A DNA stretch of 19,510 nucleotides from DATGKD01 sp035294855 (GTDB taxonomy: Bacteria; Actinomycetota; Acidimicrobiia; Acidimicrobiales; UBA8190): contig DATGKD010000162.1 of the NCBI GenBank assembly GCA_035294855.1, positions 1 through 19,510 of the forward strand, written 5' to 3'. Below, one piece after another: positions 1-7,700 of this stretch (position 1 is the first letter of the stretch; each line of letters starts with the position of its first letter). Under the pieces are notes generated by a model, which saw nothing but the letters and a program-made list of their open reading frames with translations, did not search any database and was not told where the DNA came from. Made by a program: the position numbers and the translations under genes.

Positions 1-64
1 GGTCCCGGCGGGCCCGGGCGCGGTGGCTCTCCAGGATCTTGCTCAGGTAGGTGTCCGACGCCAC
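1..64 (-). CDS. trpC: Indole-3-glycerol phosphate synthase, N-terminal fragment (cut by window edge)
   Basis: Only the first 21 codons are inside the window. They read VASDTYLSKILESHRARARRD from a GTG at 64-62. The pattern (T)YLxxILxxHRxRA is what I know from the N terminus of many TrpC proteins, which close the indole ring precursor in tryptophan synthesis. The match is short, so the call rests partly on context: trpE lies upstream on the same strand, and actinobacteria commonly keep trpE and trpC in this order. There is no Shine-Dalgarno sequence; a -10-like hexamer ends 7 bases before the GTG, which suggests a leaderless mRNA. The rest of the gene lies left of base 1. Confidence 0.6.
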   Translation of the reverse strand, partial: MASDTYLSKILESHRARARRD

Positions 65-71
65 CTGCGCC

Positions 72-77
72 AGCCTA
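72..77 (-). promoter_or_regulatory. Candidate -10 hexamer (TAGGCT) for a leaderless trpC mRNA
   Basis: On the minus strand TAGGCT is followed by 7 bases and then the GTG at 64-62. This TAnnnT box is at the distance from the start codon expected if transcription begins at or one base before the GTG. No convincing -35 is seen. The same arrangement occurs before cysD. Confidence 0.4.
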
Positions 78-131
78 ACGACAGGACCCCCCACCCCCTC
101 GATACCCACCGTCCCGTCGGGGGGTGACCCA

Positions 132-156
132 TCACAGAATCCTCATGATTCGATGA
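132..156. promoter_or_regulatory. Interrupted dyad between trpC and the response regulator gene, possible operator
   Basis: The plus strand reads TCA-ca-GAATC-ctcat-GATTC-ga-TGA. Eight of ten positions per arm are symmetrical about base 144, and the core is AT-rich in very GC-rich surroundings. It lies 35 bases before the GTG at 191, between two divergent genes. A dimeric regulator could bind here; which one is unknown. Confidence 0.35.
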
Positions 157-190
157 CCGGCTCCTGACCGCGCCGGCGTGTGATAGCGGC

Positions 191-985
191 GTGCCGAGCC
201 GGACCACCGAACCGAACGCGCCGCGCGCCGCGGCGGCTGCGACAACGACGGCGAAAGGGCTCGGGGGTCCTCCCGGAAAGAGGGTGGCCGGTGGCAGGCT
301 GGTGCCGGTGGCCGGTGACGGGGAGACCATCGTCGTCATCGAGGACGACCACAACATCTCCGACCTCGTGGCCATGTACCTGCGGCGCGAGGGCTACCGG
401 GTGCTGCAGGCCGACGACGCCGGGGGCGGCCTGGAGTACGTCGACCGCGAGCGCCCCAAGCTGGTCGTCGTCGACATCGGCCTGCCGGGAGCGCTCGACG
501 GCCTGGATGTCTGCCGGGCCCTGCGCGCCCGGGGCGACGTGCCCGTGGTGATCCTGACGGCGCGCGACGACGAGGTCGACCGCGTGCTCGGCCTCGAGCT
601 GGGCGCCGACGACTACGTCACGAAGCCCTTCTCCCCGCGCGAGCTGGTGGCGCGCATCCGCGCCATCCTCCGGCGAGCCGGCGCCCCCCGGAACGCGCCC
701 GCGGTGATGACCGTCGGCGAGGTCGTGGTGGACTCGTCGCGGCGCGAGGTCCGCCGCGGCGCCGACGTCGTGGCCATGACCACACGAGAATTCGACCTCC
801 TCGCCTACCTCCTCTCCAACCGCGGCCTGGCGCTGTCCCGGCGCCAGTTGCTCGACGGCGTGTGGGGCGACGGCTGGTACGGCGACGAGCGCACCGTCGA
901 CGTCCACGTCAGGCAGCTGCGCAAGAAGCTGGGCGACGACCTGCCCCTCGCCACCGTGTGGGGCGTGGGCTACCGGCTCGGCTGA
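191..985 (+). CDS. OmpR/PhoB-family two-component response regulator
   Basis: A 264-residue DNA-binding response regulator, cytoplasmic, presumably phosphorylated by the sensor kinase encoded just downstream. The receiver domain (about residues 46-162) shows the acidic pair D52/D53, phosphoacceptor D95 in VVVDIGLPG, T123 and K145 in TKPF. A winged-helix domain follows (about 172-264) with the usual TTREFDLL and ERTVDVHVRQLRKKL segments. The receiver starts unusually late: some 45 residues from this GTG are Ala/Pro/Gly-rich and unlike the family. In-frame GTG codons at 284, 302 and 308 would give proteins of about 225-233 residues, the common length for this family, so the true start may be one of these. 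The target genes cannot be told from the sequence. Confidence 0.93.
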   Translation: MPSRTTEPNAPRAAAAATTTAKGLGGPPGKRVAGGRLVPVAGDGETIVVIEDDHNISDLVAMYLRREGYRVLQADDAGGGLEYVDRERPKLVVVDIGLPGALDGLDVCRALRARGDVPVVILTARDDEVDRVLGLELGADDYVTKPFSPRELVARIRAILRRAGAPRNAPAVMTVGEVVVDSSRREVRRGADVVAMTTREFDLLAYLLSNRGLALSRRQLLDGVWGDGWYGDERTVDVHVRQLRKKLGDDLPLATVWGVGYRLG

Positions 986-1011
986 GGACCGATCGGCGGA
1001 GGACGGGGAGC

Positions 1012-2484
1012 GTGCGCCGCCGCCTGACCGTGGCCATCCTCGGCGTGGTGATCGGCACCCTCCTGCTGACGGTGGCCGGGAGCCTCCTGCTCGTGCGGCG
1101 CGCCGCGTTCTCGACCGCCGAGAGCGAGCTCGTCCCCGAGACCGACGCCATCGTCACCCTGCTGTCCACGGTGAGCGCGTTGACCGACCAACGCGTGGTC
1201 CGCCTCCTCGAACGGGCCGGTGCGTTCGACCACATCGCGCTGGTGGGCGTCAGCCCGGCGGGAACCGTCGACCACCTGGCGTCTCCCCTCGTGCCCGGGG
1301 CCTTGGACGTGCCCGCGCTGCAGCAACTGCGGGCGGTGTCGGGCAACGTCGGCAACACGGTGTTCGTCGCCCATCCGGTGTTCTTGAACACCCGGCAGAT
1401 GCGCCTGCTCGCGCCCGGGATCCCACCGTCGGACCAGGCCGTGCTCGTCGTCACGCGTCACGTCGCCAACCCGGTCAACGGCGTCTTGTACTTCCTCGCC
1501 GTGGGCGGCGCCGTGCTCGTGGTGGGTGCGGTCGTCGCCGCGCTGCTGGCTCGCCGCATCAGCGCCCCGCTCGTGAGGTCGGTGGAGGCGACGCGCCAGA
1601 TCGCCGCCGGCAACCTCGCCGCCCGCGTCCCCACGAGCTCGCGCGACGACCCGGAGCTGGTCGAGCTGGCCGACGCCATCAACACGATGAGCGCCAACTT
1701 GAGCCGGGCCCACGGCTTGGAGCGCCAGTTCCTCATGTCGGTGTCCCACGAGCTGCGCACGCCGCTGACCTCGATCCGCGGCTATGCCGACGCCGTGGCC
1801 GAAGGCGCCACCACCGACGTGGCGGGGGCGATCGCCGTCATCGGCAGCGAAGCCCGCCGGCTCGAGCGCCTGGTGCGCGACCTGCTCGACCTCGCCCGGC
1901 TCGACGCCCGCCAGTTCTCGCTCGACATGGAGCGCGTCGACTGCTCCGACGTGGTGGCCGCGGTGGCCGAGGGGTTCCGGGTGGAAGCTGACACGCTGGG
2001 CATCGAGGTGCTGTGCCCGACGCCCGCGGGCAGTGGCCTCTGGGTGGACGCCGACCCCGACCGGTTGGGCCAGGTCGTCGCCAACCTGATCGAGAACGCC
2101 CTCAAGTTCGCCACGGACCGGGTCGAGGCCGGGGCCGCCGCGGTCGGCTCGTGGCACGTGGTGTGGGTCGTGGACGACGGGCCCGGCATCGCCGCCGACG
2201 ACCTGCCGCACGTCTTCGAGCGGCACTACCGGTCCGACCGCGTCGCCGCCCGGAAAGCCGGCGCGGGCTTGGGCCTCGCCATCGTCGCCGAGCTGGCGGC
2301 CGCCATGGGAAGCGTCGTCGACGTGGACTCGCCGGTGGTCGACGGGCACGGCGCCCGCATGGCGCTGTGGCTGCAGCCCCGGTCGGCACCCGCCGGCGGG
2401 CCGCTCGACCACGGGCGGGGGGAGGGCGGACAACCGGCGGACAGCGCGCCCGCTGTCAGCCCCCCCTGGCCCGCCGTGGGCTGA
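1012..2484 (+). CDS. Membrane sensor histidine kinase (HAMP, HisKA, HATPase_c)
   Basis: A 490-residue sensor kinase, partner of the preceding regulator; 26 bases separate the two. The GTG at 1012 is chosen because GGAGGACGGGGAG precedes it; the frame stays open further upstream but there overlaps the regulator gene. Order of parts: TM1 (about 7-28), an extracytoplasmic loop of about 130 residues without a domain I recognise, TM2 (about 158-180), HAMP (about 181-234), HisKA with H246 in SVSHELRTPLTS, then the ATPase with N box LIENALKF (359-366), G1 DDGPGIA (388-394) and G2 AGAGLGLAI (416-424). The last 35 residues are Pro/Gly-rich and probably disordered. The layout resembles MprB/BaeS-type envelope-stress kinases, but the signal is unknown. 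Confidence 0.94.
   Translation: MRRRLTVAILGVVIGTLLLTVAGSLLLVRRAAFSTAESELVPETDAIVTLLSTVSALTDQRVVRLLERAGAFDHIALVGVSPAGTVDHLASPLVPGALDVPALQQLRAVSGNVGNTVFVAHPVFLNTRQMRLLAPGIPPSDQAVLVVTRHVANPVNGVLYFLAVGGAVLVVGAVVAALLARRISAPLVRSVEATRQIAAGNLAARVPTSSRDDPELVELADAINTMSANLSRAHGLERQFLMSVSHELRTPLTSIRGYADAVAEGATTDVAGAIAVIGSEARRLERLVRDLLDLARLDARQFSLDMERVDCSDVVAAVAEGFRVEADTLGIEVLCPTPAGSGLWVDADPDRLGQVVANLIENALKFATDRVEAGAAAVGSWHVVWVVDDGPGIAADDLPHVFERHYRSDRVAARKAGAGLGLAIVAELAAAMGSVVDVDSPVVDGHGARMALWLQPRSAPAGGPLDHGRGEGGQPADSAPAVSPPWPAVG
2440..2457. terminator. Perfect 7-bp hairpin at the end of the kinase gene, possible terminator
   Basis: GACAGCG-CGCC-CGCTGTC forms a perfect stem of 7 pairs with a 4-base loop, 25 bases before the kinase stop codon. 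The convergent gene ends only 6 bases beyond that stop, so a bidirectional terminator would have to sit within coding sequence. There is no U-tract, as is common at high GC. Confidence 0.35.
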
Positions 2485-2490
2485 AGAAGA

Positions 2491-3597
2491 TCAGTCCCGC
2501 TGGCCGGGCTCCCAGCCCGTGGCCCACAACCCGGGCTCGAGCCAGAGCGCCTCGGAGCTGGCCGCGGGCCGGGTGGGCGCCTCCACGACGGACTCCTCGA
2601 CATGGGCCACCGGTGCGGTTGGTGTGACCGGAGCACTGAACGTCGGCGCGGCCACGATCGGGGCGGTCACCGGCGAGCGGCTGCGGTGGAACCGGATCGC
2701 CCCCGTCGGCGTGGCGAACGCCAGGATCCGCCGGAAGCGGCGCCGGGGGTCGTCGACCAGCGCCAGGACCACGGCCCCGAGGTAGAGCACGATGAACCCG
2801 ACCAGGGCGATGAGCCACAGGTGGGGGCCGGGACCGGTGAAGGCGAGCGACGGCGAGCTGGCCGGAGCCGTCGTCGGCGTCGTGCCGCCCGCGGCCGCCG
2901 AGGAGACCGGTGGCGTCGTCGTGGCCGGCGCCGCGCCCCCGGCGGTGGCCGTGGCGAGGGCCGGGGACATGGGGCTCCCGGGCGGGCTGCCAGTGACGAT
3001 GCCCGAGGCCAAGGTGTTGTTCGGATAGGCGGTGCAGGTCAGCTGGAGCGTGCTCCCCGACACGACGATGCCCAGCTGCGCCTTCGAATCCAGGGTGAGC
3101 GCGATGGGCCCCCCGCTCGCCGTGAACGGACCCACCGTGATGGGCGAGGTCGGCAGCTGGAGGGTGAGCCCGTTCGCCGGGATGGGGCTCGGGATCGGCG
3201 CGTTGATGGGCAGGCTCGGGCTGTTCACCTTGGCCGGGGTGGCCCCCGTGGCGTCCACGGTGGAGGTCGCACTGCCCGTGATCGAGCTGTTCCCGAGGGC
3301 TTGCGCGGCGTTCACGATGTTGGTCGGCAGGTTGACCGTCACCTGGAAGTTGGTCACGTTGAACTGCTGGCCGGCCGCCGGGCTGGCGGGGGTGATGGTG
3401 CCCGTGGCCTGGGCGCCGTTGAGCGCGATGCTGCCGACGGGGGTGCCCGGGCAGTACTCCTCGAACGGCTGGCTGTCCGCGAACGCGGACGGGGCGTGCG
3501 GGACGAAGACGCCGACCACGGTGGCGCACCCGGCCACGAGCGGCGCCATCGCCAGGACCAAGCGCCGTCCCCGGCGCGCACGGTTCGACGTTTGCAT
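2491..3597 (-). CDS. Secreted, C-terminally anchored protein with an LAFTG motif
   Basis: A 368-residue envelope protein of unknown function. A signal peptide is clear: RRGRR, a hydrophobic core (about 13-33), then a likely cut after SAFA (residue 40). Residues 45-200 are a beta-rich, Thr/Ser/Pro-rich domain with two cysteines (C49, C188) that could form a disulfide. A low-complexity Ala/Thr/Pro/Ser linker (about 205-250) follows. Then come LAFTG (251-255), a hydrophobic segment (about 259-281) and DDPRRRFRR. That order is like a sortase signal, but 87 further residues follow, rich in Pro, Val and Ala, which a normal sorting signal lacks. A plain single-pass anchor with a cytoplasmic tail is therefore more likely. 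The ATG has an excellent ribosome site (GGGGGGAG, 7 bases upstream). Confidence 0.8.
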   Translation of the reverse strand: MQTSNRARRGRRLVLAMAPLVAGCATVVGVFVPHAPSAFADSQPFEEYCPGTPVGSIALNGAQATGTITPASPAAGQQFNVTNFQVTVNLPTNIVNAAQALGNSSITGSATSTVDATGATPAKVNSPSLPINAPIPSPIPANGLTLQLPTSPITVGPFTASGGPIALTLDSKAQLGIVVSGSTLQLTCTAYPNNTLASGIVTGSPPGSPMSPALATATAGGAAPATTTPPVSSAAAGGTTPTTAPASSPSLAFTGPGPHLWLIALVGFIVLYLGAVVLALVDDPRRRFRRILAFATPTGAIRFHRSRSPVTAPIVAAPTFSAPVTPTAPVAHVEESVVEAPTRPAASSEALWLEPGLWATGWEPGQRD

Positions 3598-3762
3598 TGT
3601 GCTGCTCCCCCCCTGTCAGGCGGTCGGGGGCGCCGAGCTTCGTGATGCCAACGGCCCCTGGACCCGGTCGCCGACCGGAGGGGTGATGGCGCGCGAACGC
3701 CCACCAACACGGCGCCTGCGCATCACGTTACGGACTCTCCCCAGCTCCAACATCACCACGAT

Positions 3763-3783
3763 TGAGGAATTCCCCGTTCCTCA
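3763..3783. terminator. Perfect 7-bp hairpin downstream of the EAL gene
   Basis: TGAGGAA, a 7-base spacer, then TTCCTCA. It lies 68 bases beyond the stop of the REC-GGDEF-EAL gene and upstream of the secreted-protein gene, both on the minus strand, so it could end transcription of the first or be an operator of the second. No U-tract follows. Confidence 0.3.
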
Positions 3784-3819
3784 GGGCCCGCCCCCCGCCC
3801 AGCCGGGAGGTGGACCGCC

Positions 3820-3834
3820 GTACCGCTCCGGTAC
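3820..3834. terminator. Short palindrome GTACCG-CTC-CGGTAC just after the EAL gene stop
   Basis: A perfect 6-bp stem with a 3-base loop starts 16 bases downstream of the minus-strand stop. A third GTACC copy lies at 3840-3844. It may stabilise the mRNA end or act as a weak terminator; no U-tract is present. Confidence 0.3.
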
Positions 3835-3850
3835 CCTCCGTACCGAGCTC

Positions 3851-5617
3851 CTAGGCCTTCCCCTGGGCGTCCGGCGCGGCCGCCCACACCTGGTCGCGCG
3901 GCGCCGGGTGCCCGAGGTGGTAGCCCTGGCCGTAGTCGCAGCCCATGGCCCGCAGGGCCGCGGCCTGGGCGGGCGTCTCGATCCCCTCGCCCAGGACCGA
4001 CAGCCGCAGCTCCCGGCCCAGGGTGATCATGGCCCGCACCATGGCCACCCCCGAGGGGTCGCCCGACGAGTCCAGGCTGGCCACGAACCGGGGGGCGATC
4101 TTGACCACCCCGAACGGCAGGTCGTGGAGCCAGCCGAGCTTGGCCTCGCCGTCGCCGAAGTCGTCCAGGGAGAACATCACGCCCTGGTCGGCCAGGTGCC
4201 GGAGCGTGGCCGCCTGCTCCTCCGCGGCGTGCGCGGCGCTCGCCGACAGGTCGAGGTTCAGCATCGTCGGCGGAATGCCGTGCTTGTCGGCCAGCTCCAC
4301 CAGCGTCTCCGCGAACGGCGTGTCGGCCAGCTCGTGCGCCGAGACGTTGATCGTGAGCCGGAAGCGCTCGGGCAGGTCCTCGGTCTCCCGCCAGCTCGCC
4401 AGCTCGGACAGCGCCCGCTCCAGGGTCCAGCGGCTCAAGGCCTCGCCCAGTCCCAGCTGGGCGGCGTGGTCGAGGAACTCGCCGGGGAGAACCACCCCGT
4501 GCTCGGGCCGTTGCCACCGCACGAGCGCCTCGGCGCCCACGGTCTCGCCGCTCTGGAGGTCCACGACCGGCTGGTAGAAGACGGCGAACTCACCGCGGTC
4601 GAGCGCCTGGCGCAGGTCCTGCTCGGCCTCGTAGCGCGCCACCACCTGGTTGCGCATCGACTCGTCGAAGAGGCGCGAGGCGCGGCCTTCGTCACGCGCC
4701 GCGTGCATGGCCAGCTCGGCATTCTCGAGGAGGTTGGCGCCGCTCGCCCCGCGTCCCCCCGGTTCGGTCAGCGCGATGCCGACGGTGGCCCGCAGCCAGT
4801 GCTCGGCGCCGTTGGCGGCCACGGGACGCGCCACCGCGTCGACGACGAGGCCGGCGATGCGGATGGCGTCCGCGGAGGAGTGCACGTCCGTGCACACCAC
4901 GGCGATCCGGTCGGCTGCCACCCGGGCGACGATGTCGGACTTGCGGCGGGCGACCGACAGCCGGCTGGTCACCTCGCGCACCACGTTCTCCGCCACCGCG
5001 GCGCCGTGCTGGTCGCTCACGTCCCGGTAGCCGTCGAGCTCGACCGAAAGGACGGCGAGCGCGCTCTGGTCGCGCTGCGCGGCGGCGAGCGCTTTGTCGA
5101 GCTGTTCCTCGAGGAGGCCACGGTTGGGCGGCTCGGTGGTCGTGGGCTCGGCCGTCACGGGCGCCGGCTGCGCGGCGGCAGCGTGCTCGAGCTGCTCGGT
5201 GAGGCGCTGGTTCTGCACCGCAAGGGCGCGCTTGGCAAGTGCGGTGCGGACGGTCTGGACGAAGGCCTGCGGGACGAGCGGCTTCACGAGCAGTGCGTCG
5301 AGTTGCTCGGAGGCGGCGAGGACGCCGTCGAGCGTGGCCAGCCCGGTCAGGAGGAGCACCGACGACTCGGGGTCCTCTTCCTTGAGGCGCTGCGCCAGCT
5401 GCACCCCCGTGTGGTCGGCGAGCTGGTGGTCCACCACGACCGCGGCGGGATGCCGCAGGCCCTGCAGCGTCATCGCCTCGGTGGCGTCGCCCGCCGACAG
5501 GACGCGGATGCCGGAGCTCTCCAGCACCGAGGCGAGGCTGTCGCGCGTGCTCTGGTCGTCGTCGACCACGAGCACCAGGTCCTCGTACCCGCCCTGCTGC
5601 ACCGAAGACACCCTCAC
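3851..5617 (-). CDS. REC-GGDEF-EAL protein with degenerate cyclic-di-GMP domains
   Basis: A 588-residue cytoplasmic signalling protein. The receiver (about 14-130) has D19/D20, phosphoacceptor D63, T91 and K112. After a linker (about 131-165) the GGDEF domain (about 175-318) carries AADRI at 234-238 where the family has GGDEF, so cyclase activity is unlikely. The EAL domain (about 330-575) keeps E363 in EAL, N424, D485/D486 in DDFG, K506, E544 in GEGIE and Q564. However, the E-L-T-E segment reads N454-L-D-L457, with both glutamates lost, and the aspartate of VKID is A508. Phosphodiesterase activity is therefore doubtful, and the protein may be a cyclic-di-GMP sensor or a protein-interaction module controlled by phosphorylation. 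No kinase gene is adjacent. GTG at 5617 or 5611 may be the start; AGGGGGG just upstream fits the second better. Confidence 0.92.
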   Translation of the reverse strand: MRVSSVQQGGYEDLVLVVDDDQSTRDSLASVLESSGIRVLSAGDATEAMTLQGLRHPAAVVVDHQLADHTGVQLAQRLKEEDPESSVLLLTGLATLDGVLAASEQLDALLVKPLVPQAFVQTVRTALAKRALAVQNQRLTEQLEHAAAAQPAPVTAEPTTTEPPNRGLLEEQLDKALAAAQRDQSALAVLSVELDGYRDVSDQHGAAVAENVVREVTSRLSVARRKSDIVARVAADRIAVVCTDVHSSADAIRIAGLVVDAVARPVAANGAEHWLRATVGIALTEPGGRGASGANLLENAELAMHAARDEGRASRLFDESMRNQVVARYEAEQDLRQALDRGEFAVFYQPVVDLQSGETVGAEALVRWQRPEHGVVLPGEFLDHAAQLGLGEALSRWTLERALSELASWRETEDLPERFRLTINVSAHELADTPFAETLVELADKHGIPPTMLNLDLSASAAHAAEEQAATLRHLADQGVMFSLDDFGDGEAKLGWLHDLPFGVVKIAPRFVASLDSSGDPSGVAMVRAMITLGRELRLSVLGEGIETPAQAAALRAMGCDYGQGYHLGHPAPRDQVWAAAPDAQGKA

Positions 5618-5733
5618 GCCCCCCCTACACTCCGGCGCCTGTTGCGGGGCGCCGTCCCACCTTCAATGTCGTTCGAGCACGCCGCGACGGTCGGACGTCC
5701 GGCAACGGCACCCACTCCTGGACCCCATCCCCG

Positions 5734-5754
5734 CGAGGTCCCCGCCGGACCTCG
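5734..5754. terminator. Perfect 8-bp hairpin downstream of cysDNC
   Basis: CGAGGTCC-ccgcc-GGACCTCG is the longest perfect stem I found between genes. It lies in the 260-base gap between cysC and the EAL gene, 123 bases beyond the cysC stop. It may end the sulfate operon or be an operator for the EAL gene. No U-tract. I see nothing else convincing in this gap. Confidence 0.4.
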
Positions 5755-5877
5755 GGTGCCCTCCTGGCCTGCAAGCATCTCACCACTCCCCGCGCGAAGT
5801 CAACGCCGCCACGTCGAAGCGAAGGCCACCCGGGAGGGAGGAATCCGACGTGAGGACGCTGCGTGAGCGAACGAGTC

Positions 5878-6447
5878 TCATTCTGTGACCGAGGGCGGCA
5901 CTCGACCTCCGGCGTCGAGGACGGCGAGGACGCGCTCGACGGCGGCCTCGATGCAGTCGTCGTCGTCGCCCACCACCACGTCCGGGGCGGTCGGCGGCTC
6001 GTAGGGGGCGCCCAGGCCCGTGAGCCCCGTCAGCTCCCCCGCCTCGGCCTGGGCGTACAGGCCCTTGACGTCACGCTCCGCACACACCTGCAGCGGCGTG
6101 GCCACGTACACCTCGACGAAACGCAGCCCGGCCGACTCGTGGCGCTCGCGCGCCTCGCGCCGCCCGCGGGCGTACGGGCTGATGAGCGACACCAGGGCCA
6201 CGAGCCCGGCGTCCGCGAACAGCCGGGCCACCTCGGCCACCCGCCGCACGTTCTCGGTGCGAGCTTCGGGGCTGAACCCGAGGTCACAGTTGAGCCCGGT
6301 GCGCAGCTCGTCCCCGTCGAGGCGGTAGCAGGGGCGGCCGTCGGCGACGAGGCGCTCCTCGACGGCGCGCGCCAGGGTCGACTTGCCCGCCCCCGACAGG
6401 CCGGTGAACCACACCGTCGTGCCGCGCGTCCGCCCGGCCGTGCTCAT
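5878..6447 (-). CDS. cysC: Adenylylsulfate (APS) kinase
   Basis: A 189-residue kinase that phosphorylates the 3' hydroxyl of APS with ATP to give PAPS, the activated sulfate used for reduction or sulfation. Walker A is GLSGAGKS (16-23). Other family marks are RLDGDELRTGLN (42-53), DLGFSPEARTENVRR (55-69), and the KGLYAQA and GAPYEPP lid segments. Length and motifs match stand-alone CysC. It starts 2 bases after the cysN stop, as the third gene of cysD-cysN-cysC. Some bacteria fuse CysN and CysC; here they are separate. Confidence 0.96.
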   Translation of the reverse strand: MSTAGRTRGTTVWFTGLSGAGKSTLARAVEERLVADGRPCYRLDGDELRTGLNCDLGFSPEARTENVRRVAEVARLFADAGLVALVSLISPYARGRREARERHESAGLRFVEVYVATPLQVCAERDVKGLYAQAEAGELTGLTGLGAPYEPPTAPDVVVGDDDDCIEAAVERVLAVLDAGGRVPPSVTE

Positions 6448-6449
6448 GG

Positions 6450-7700
6450 TCAGTCCGCACCGAGGATCATCCCCGCGCCCGAGGTGACGTTGGTGTCCTC
6501 GGGGGCGACGACGAACGAGCCCGTGGCCCGGTTGCGCCGGTAGCTGTCGTAGAAGAGCGGCTGGGTGACCCGCAGCGACACGCGGCCCACCTCGTTCAGC
6601 CGCAGCGCGTCAGCCGACTCGTCGCGGTGCAGCGTGTTGACGTCCAGGCGGTAGTGCACGTCTTTCACCTGGGCGCGCACCCAGCGCGTGGTGTGCTTGA
6701 GCGCGACTACCTGGCCGACCTGCAGGGGCCGGTCGGTCATCCAGCACATCATGGCGTCGATGTCCTGGCCGACGGTGGGCCGGTTGTGCGGACGGCAGAT
6801 CATGTCGCCGCGCGAGATGTCGAGGTCGTCGGCGAGCCGGAGCATGACCGACATCGGCGGGTACGCCTCCTCGATGGGACCGTCGTAGGAGTCGATCGAA
6901 GTGATCACCGACGTCAGCCCCGAAGGCAGCACCATGACCTCGTCCCCCGCCCGGAACACGCCACCCGCGACCGCACCGGCGTAGCCCCGGTAGTCAGGGA
7001 CCACCGAAGCCGTGGGGCGCACCACCCACTGCACCGGCAGCCGGGTGTCGATGAGGTTGCGGTCCGACGCGATGAACACGTGCTCGAGGTGGTGCAGCAG
7101 GGACTGCCCGTCGTACCAGGGCATGTTGAGCGAGCGCTGGACGACGTTGTCGCCCTGCAGCGCCGATATGGGGATGAACGACAGGTCCGACACTTCGAGG
7201 CGCGTGGCGAACGCCTTGAACTCCTCGCGGATGGCCGCGAAGACCGCCTCGTCGTAGCCGACGAGGTCCATCTTGTTCACGCACAACAGGAGGTGGGGCA
7301 CGCGCAGGAGCGAGGCCAGGAACGCGTGCCGGCGCGTCTGCTCCACGATGCCCTTGCGCGCGTCCACGAGGACGAGCGTGAGGTCCGCCGTCGAGTTCCC
7401 CGTCACCATGTTGCGCGTGTACTGCGGGTGCCCCGGCGTGTCGGCGATGATGAACTTGCGCAACGGCGTGGCGAAGTAGCGGTAGGCGACGTCGATCGTG
7501 ATGCCCTGCTCGCGTTCGGCCCGCAGGCCGTCGGTGAGCAGCGCCAGGTCGGTGTACTCGTCGCCGCGCTTGCGGCTCGTCCGCTCGATGGCCTCGAGCT
7601 GGTCCTCGAAGATGGCCTTGGAGTCGAGCAGGAGCCGTCCGATGAGCGTGCTCTTGCCGTCGTCGACCGAGCCGGCGGTGGCGAAGCGCAGGAGCTCCAT
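6450..7700 (-). CDS. cysN: Sulfate adenylyltransferase, GTPase subunit
   Basis: A 416-residue EF-Tu-like GTPase that drives APS synthesis by CysD through GTP hydrolysis. G1 is GSVDDGKS (10-17), G2 GITID (66-70), G3 DTPGH (87-91) and G4 NKMD (142-145), followed by beta-barrel domains. The ATG at 7700 overlaps the cysD stop by one base (TGATG), so translation is probably coupled. The frame stays open upstream but there runs through cysD in another frame and is not coding. The C terminus has no kinase domain, consistent with the separate cysC. Confidence 0.96.
   Translation of the reverse strand: MELLRFATAGSVDDGKSTLIGRLLLDSKAIFEDQLEAIERTSRKRGDEYTDLALLTDGLRAEREQGITIDVAYRYFATPLRKFIIADTPGHPQYTRNMVTGNSTADLTLVLVDARKGIVEQTRRHAFLASLLRVPHLLLCVNKMDLVGYDEAVFAAIREEFKAFATRLEVSDLSFIPISALQGDNVVQRSLNMPWYDGQSLLHHLEHVFIASDRNLIDTRLPVQWVVRPTASVVPDYRGYAGAVAGGVFRAGDEVMVLPSGLTSVITSIDSYDGPIEEAYPPMSVMLRLADDLDISRGDMICRPHNRPTVGQDIDAMMCWMTDRPLQVGQVVALKHTTRWVRAQVKDVHYRLDVNTLHRDESADALRLNEVGRVSLRVTQPLFYDSYRRNRATGSFVVAPEDTNVTSGAGMILGAD

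Noticed and set aside
3032..5866. Plus-strand open frame of 944 codons opposite the REC-GGDEF-EAL gene
   Set aside because: It is a shadow: the minus strand encodes recognisable domains, while this frame yields only repetitive Arg/Gly/His-rich sequence.
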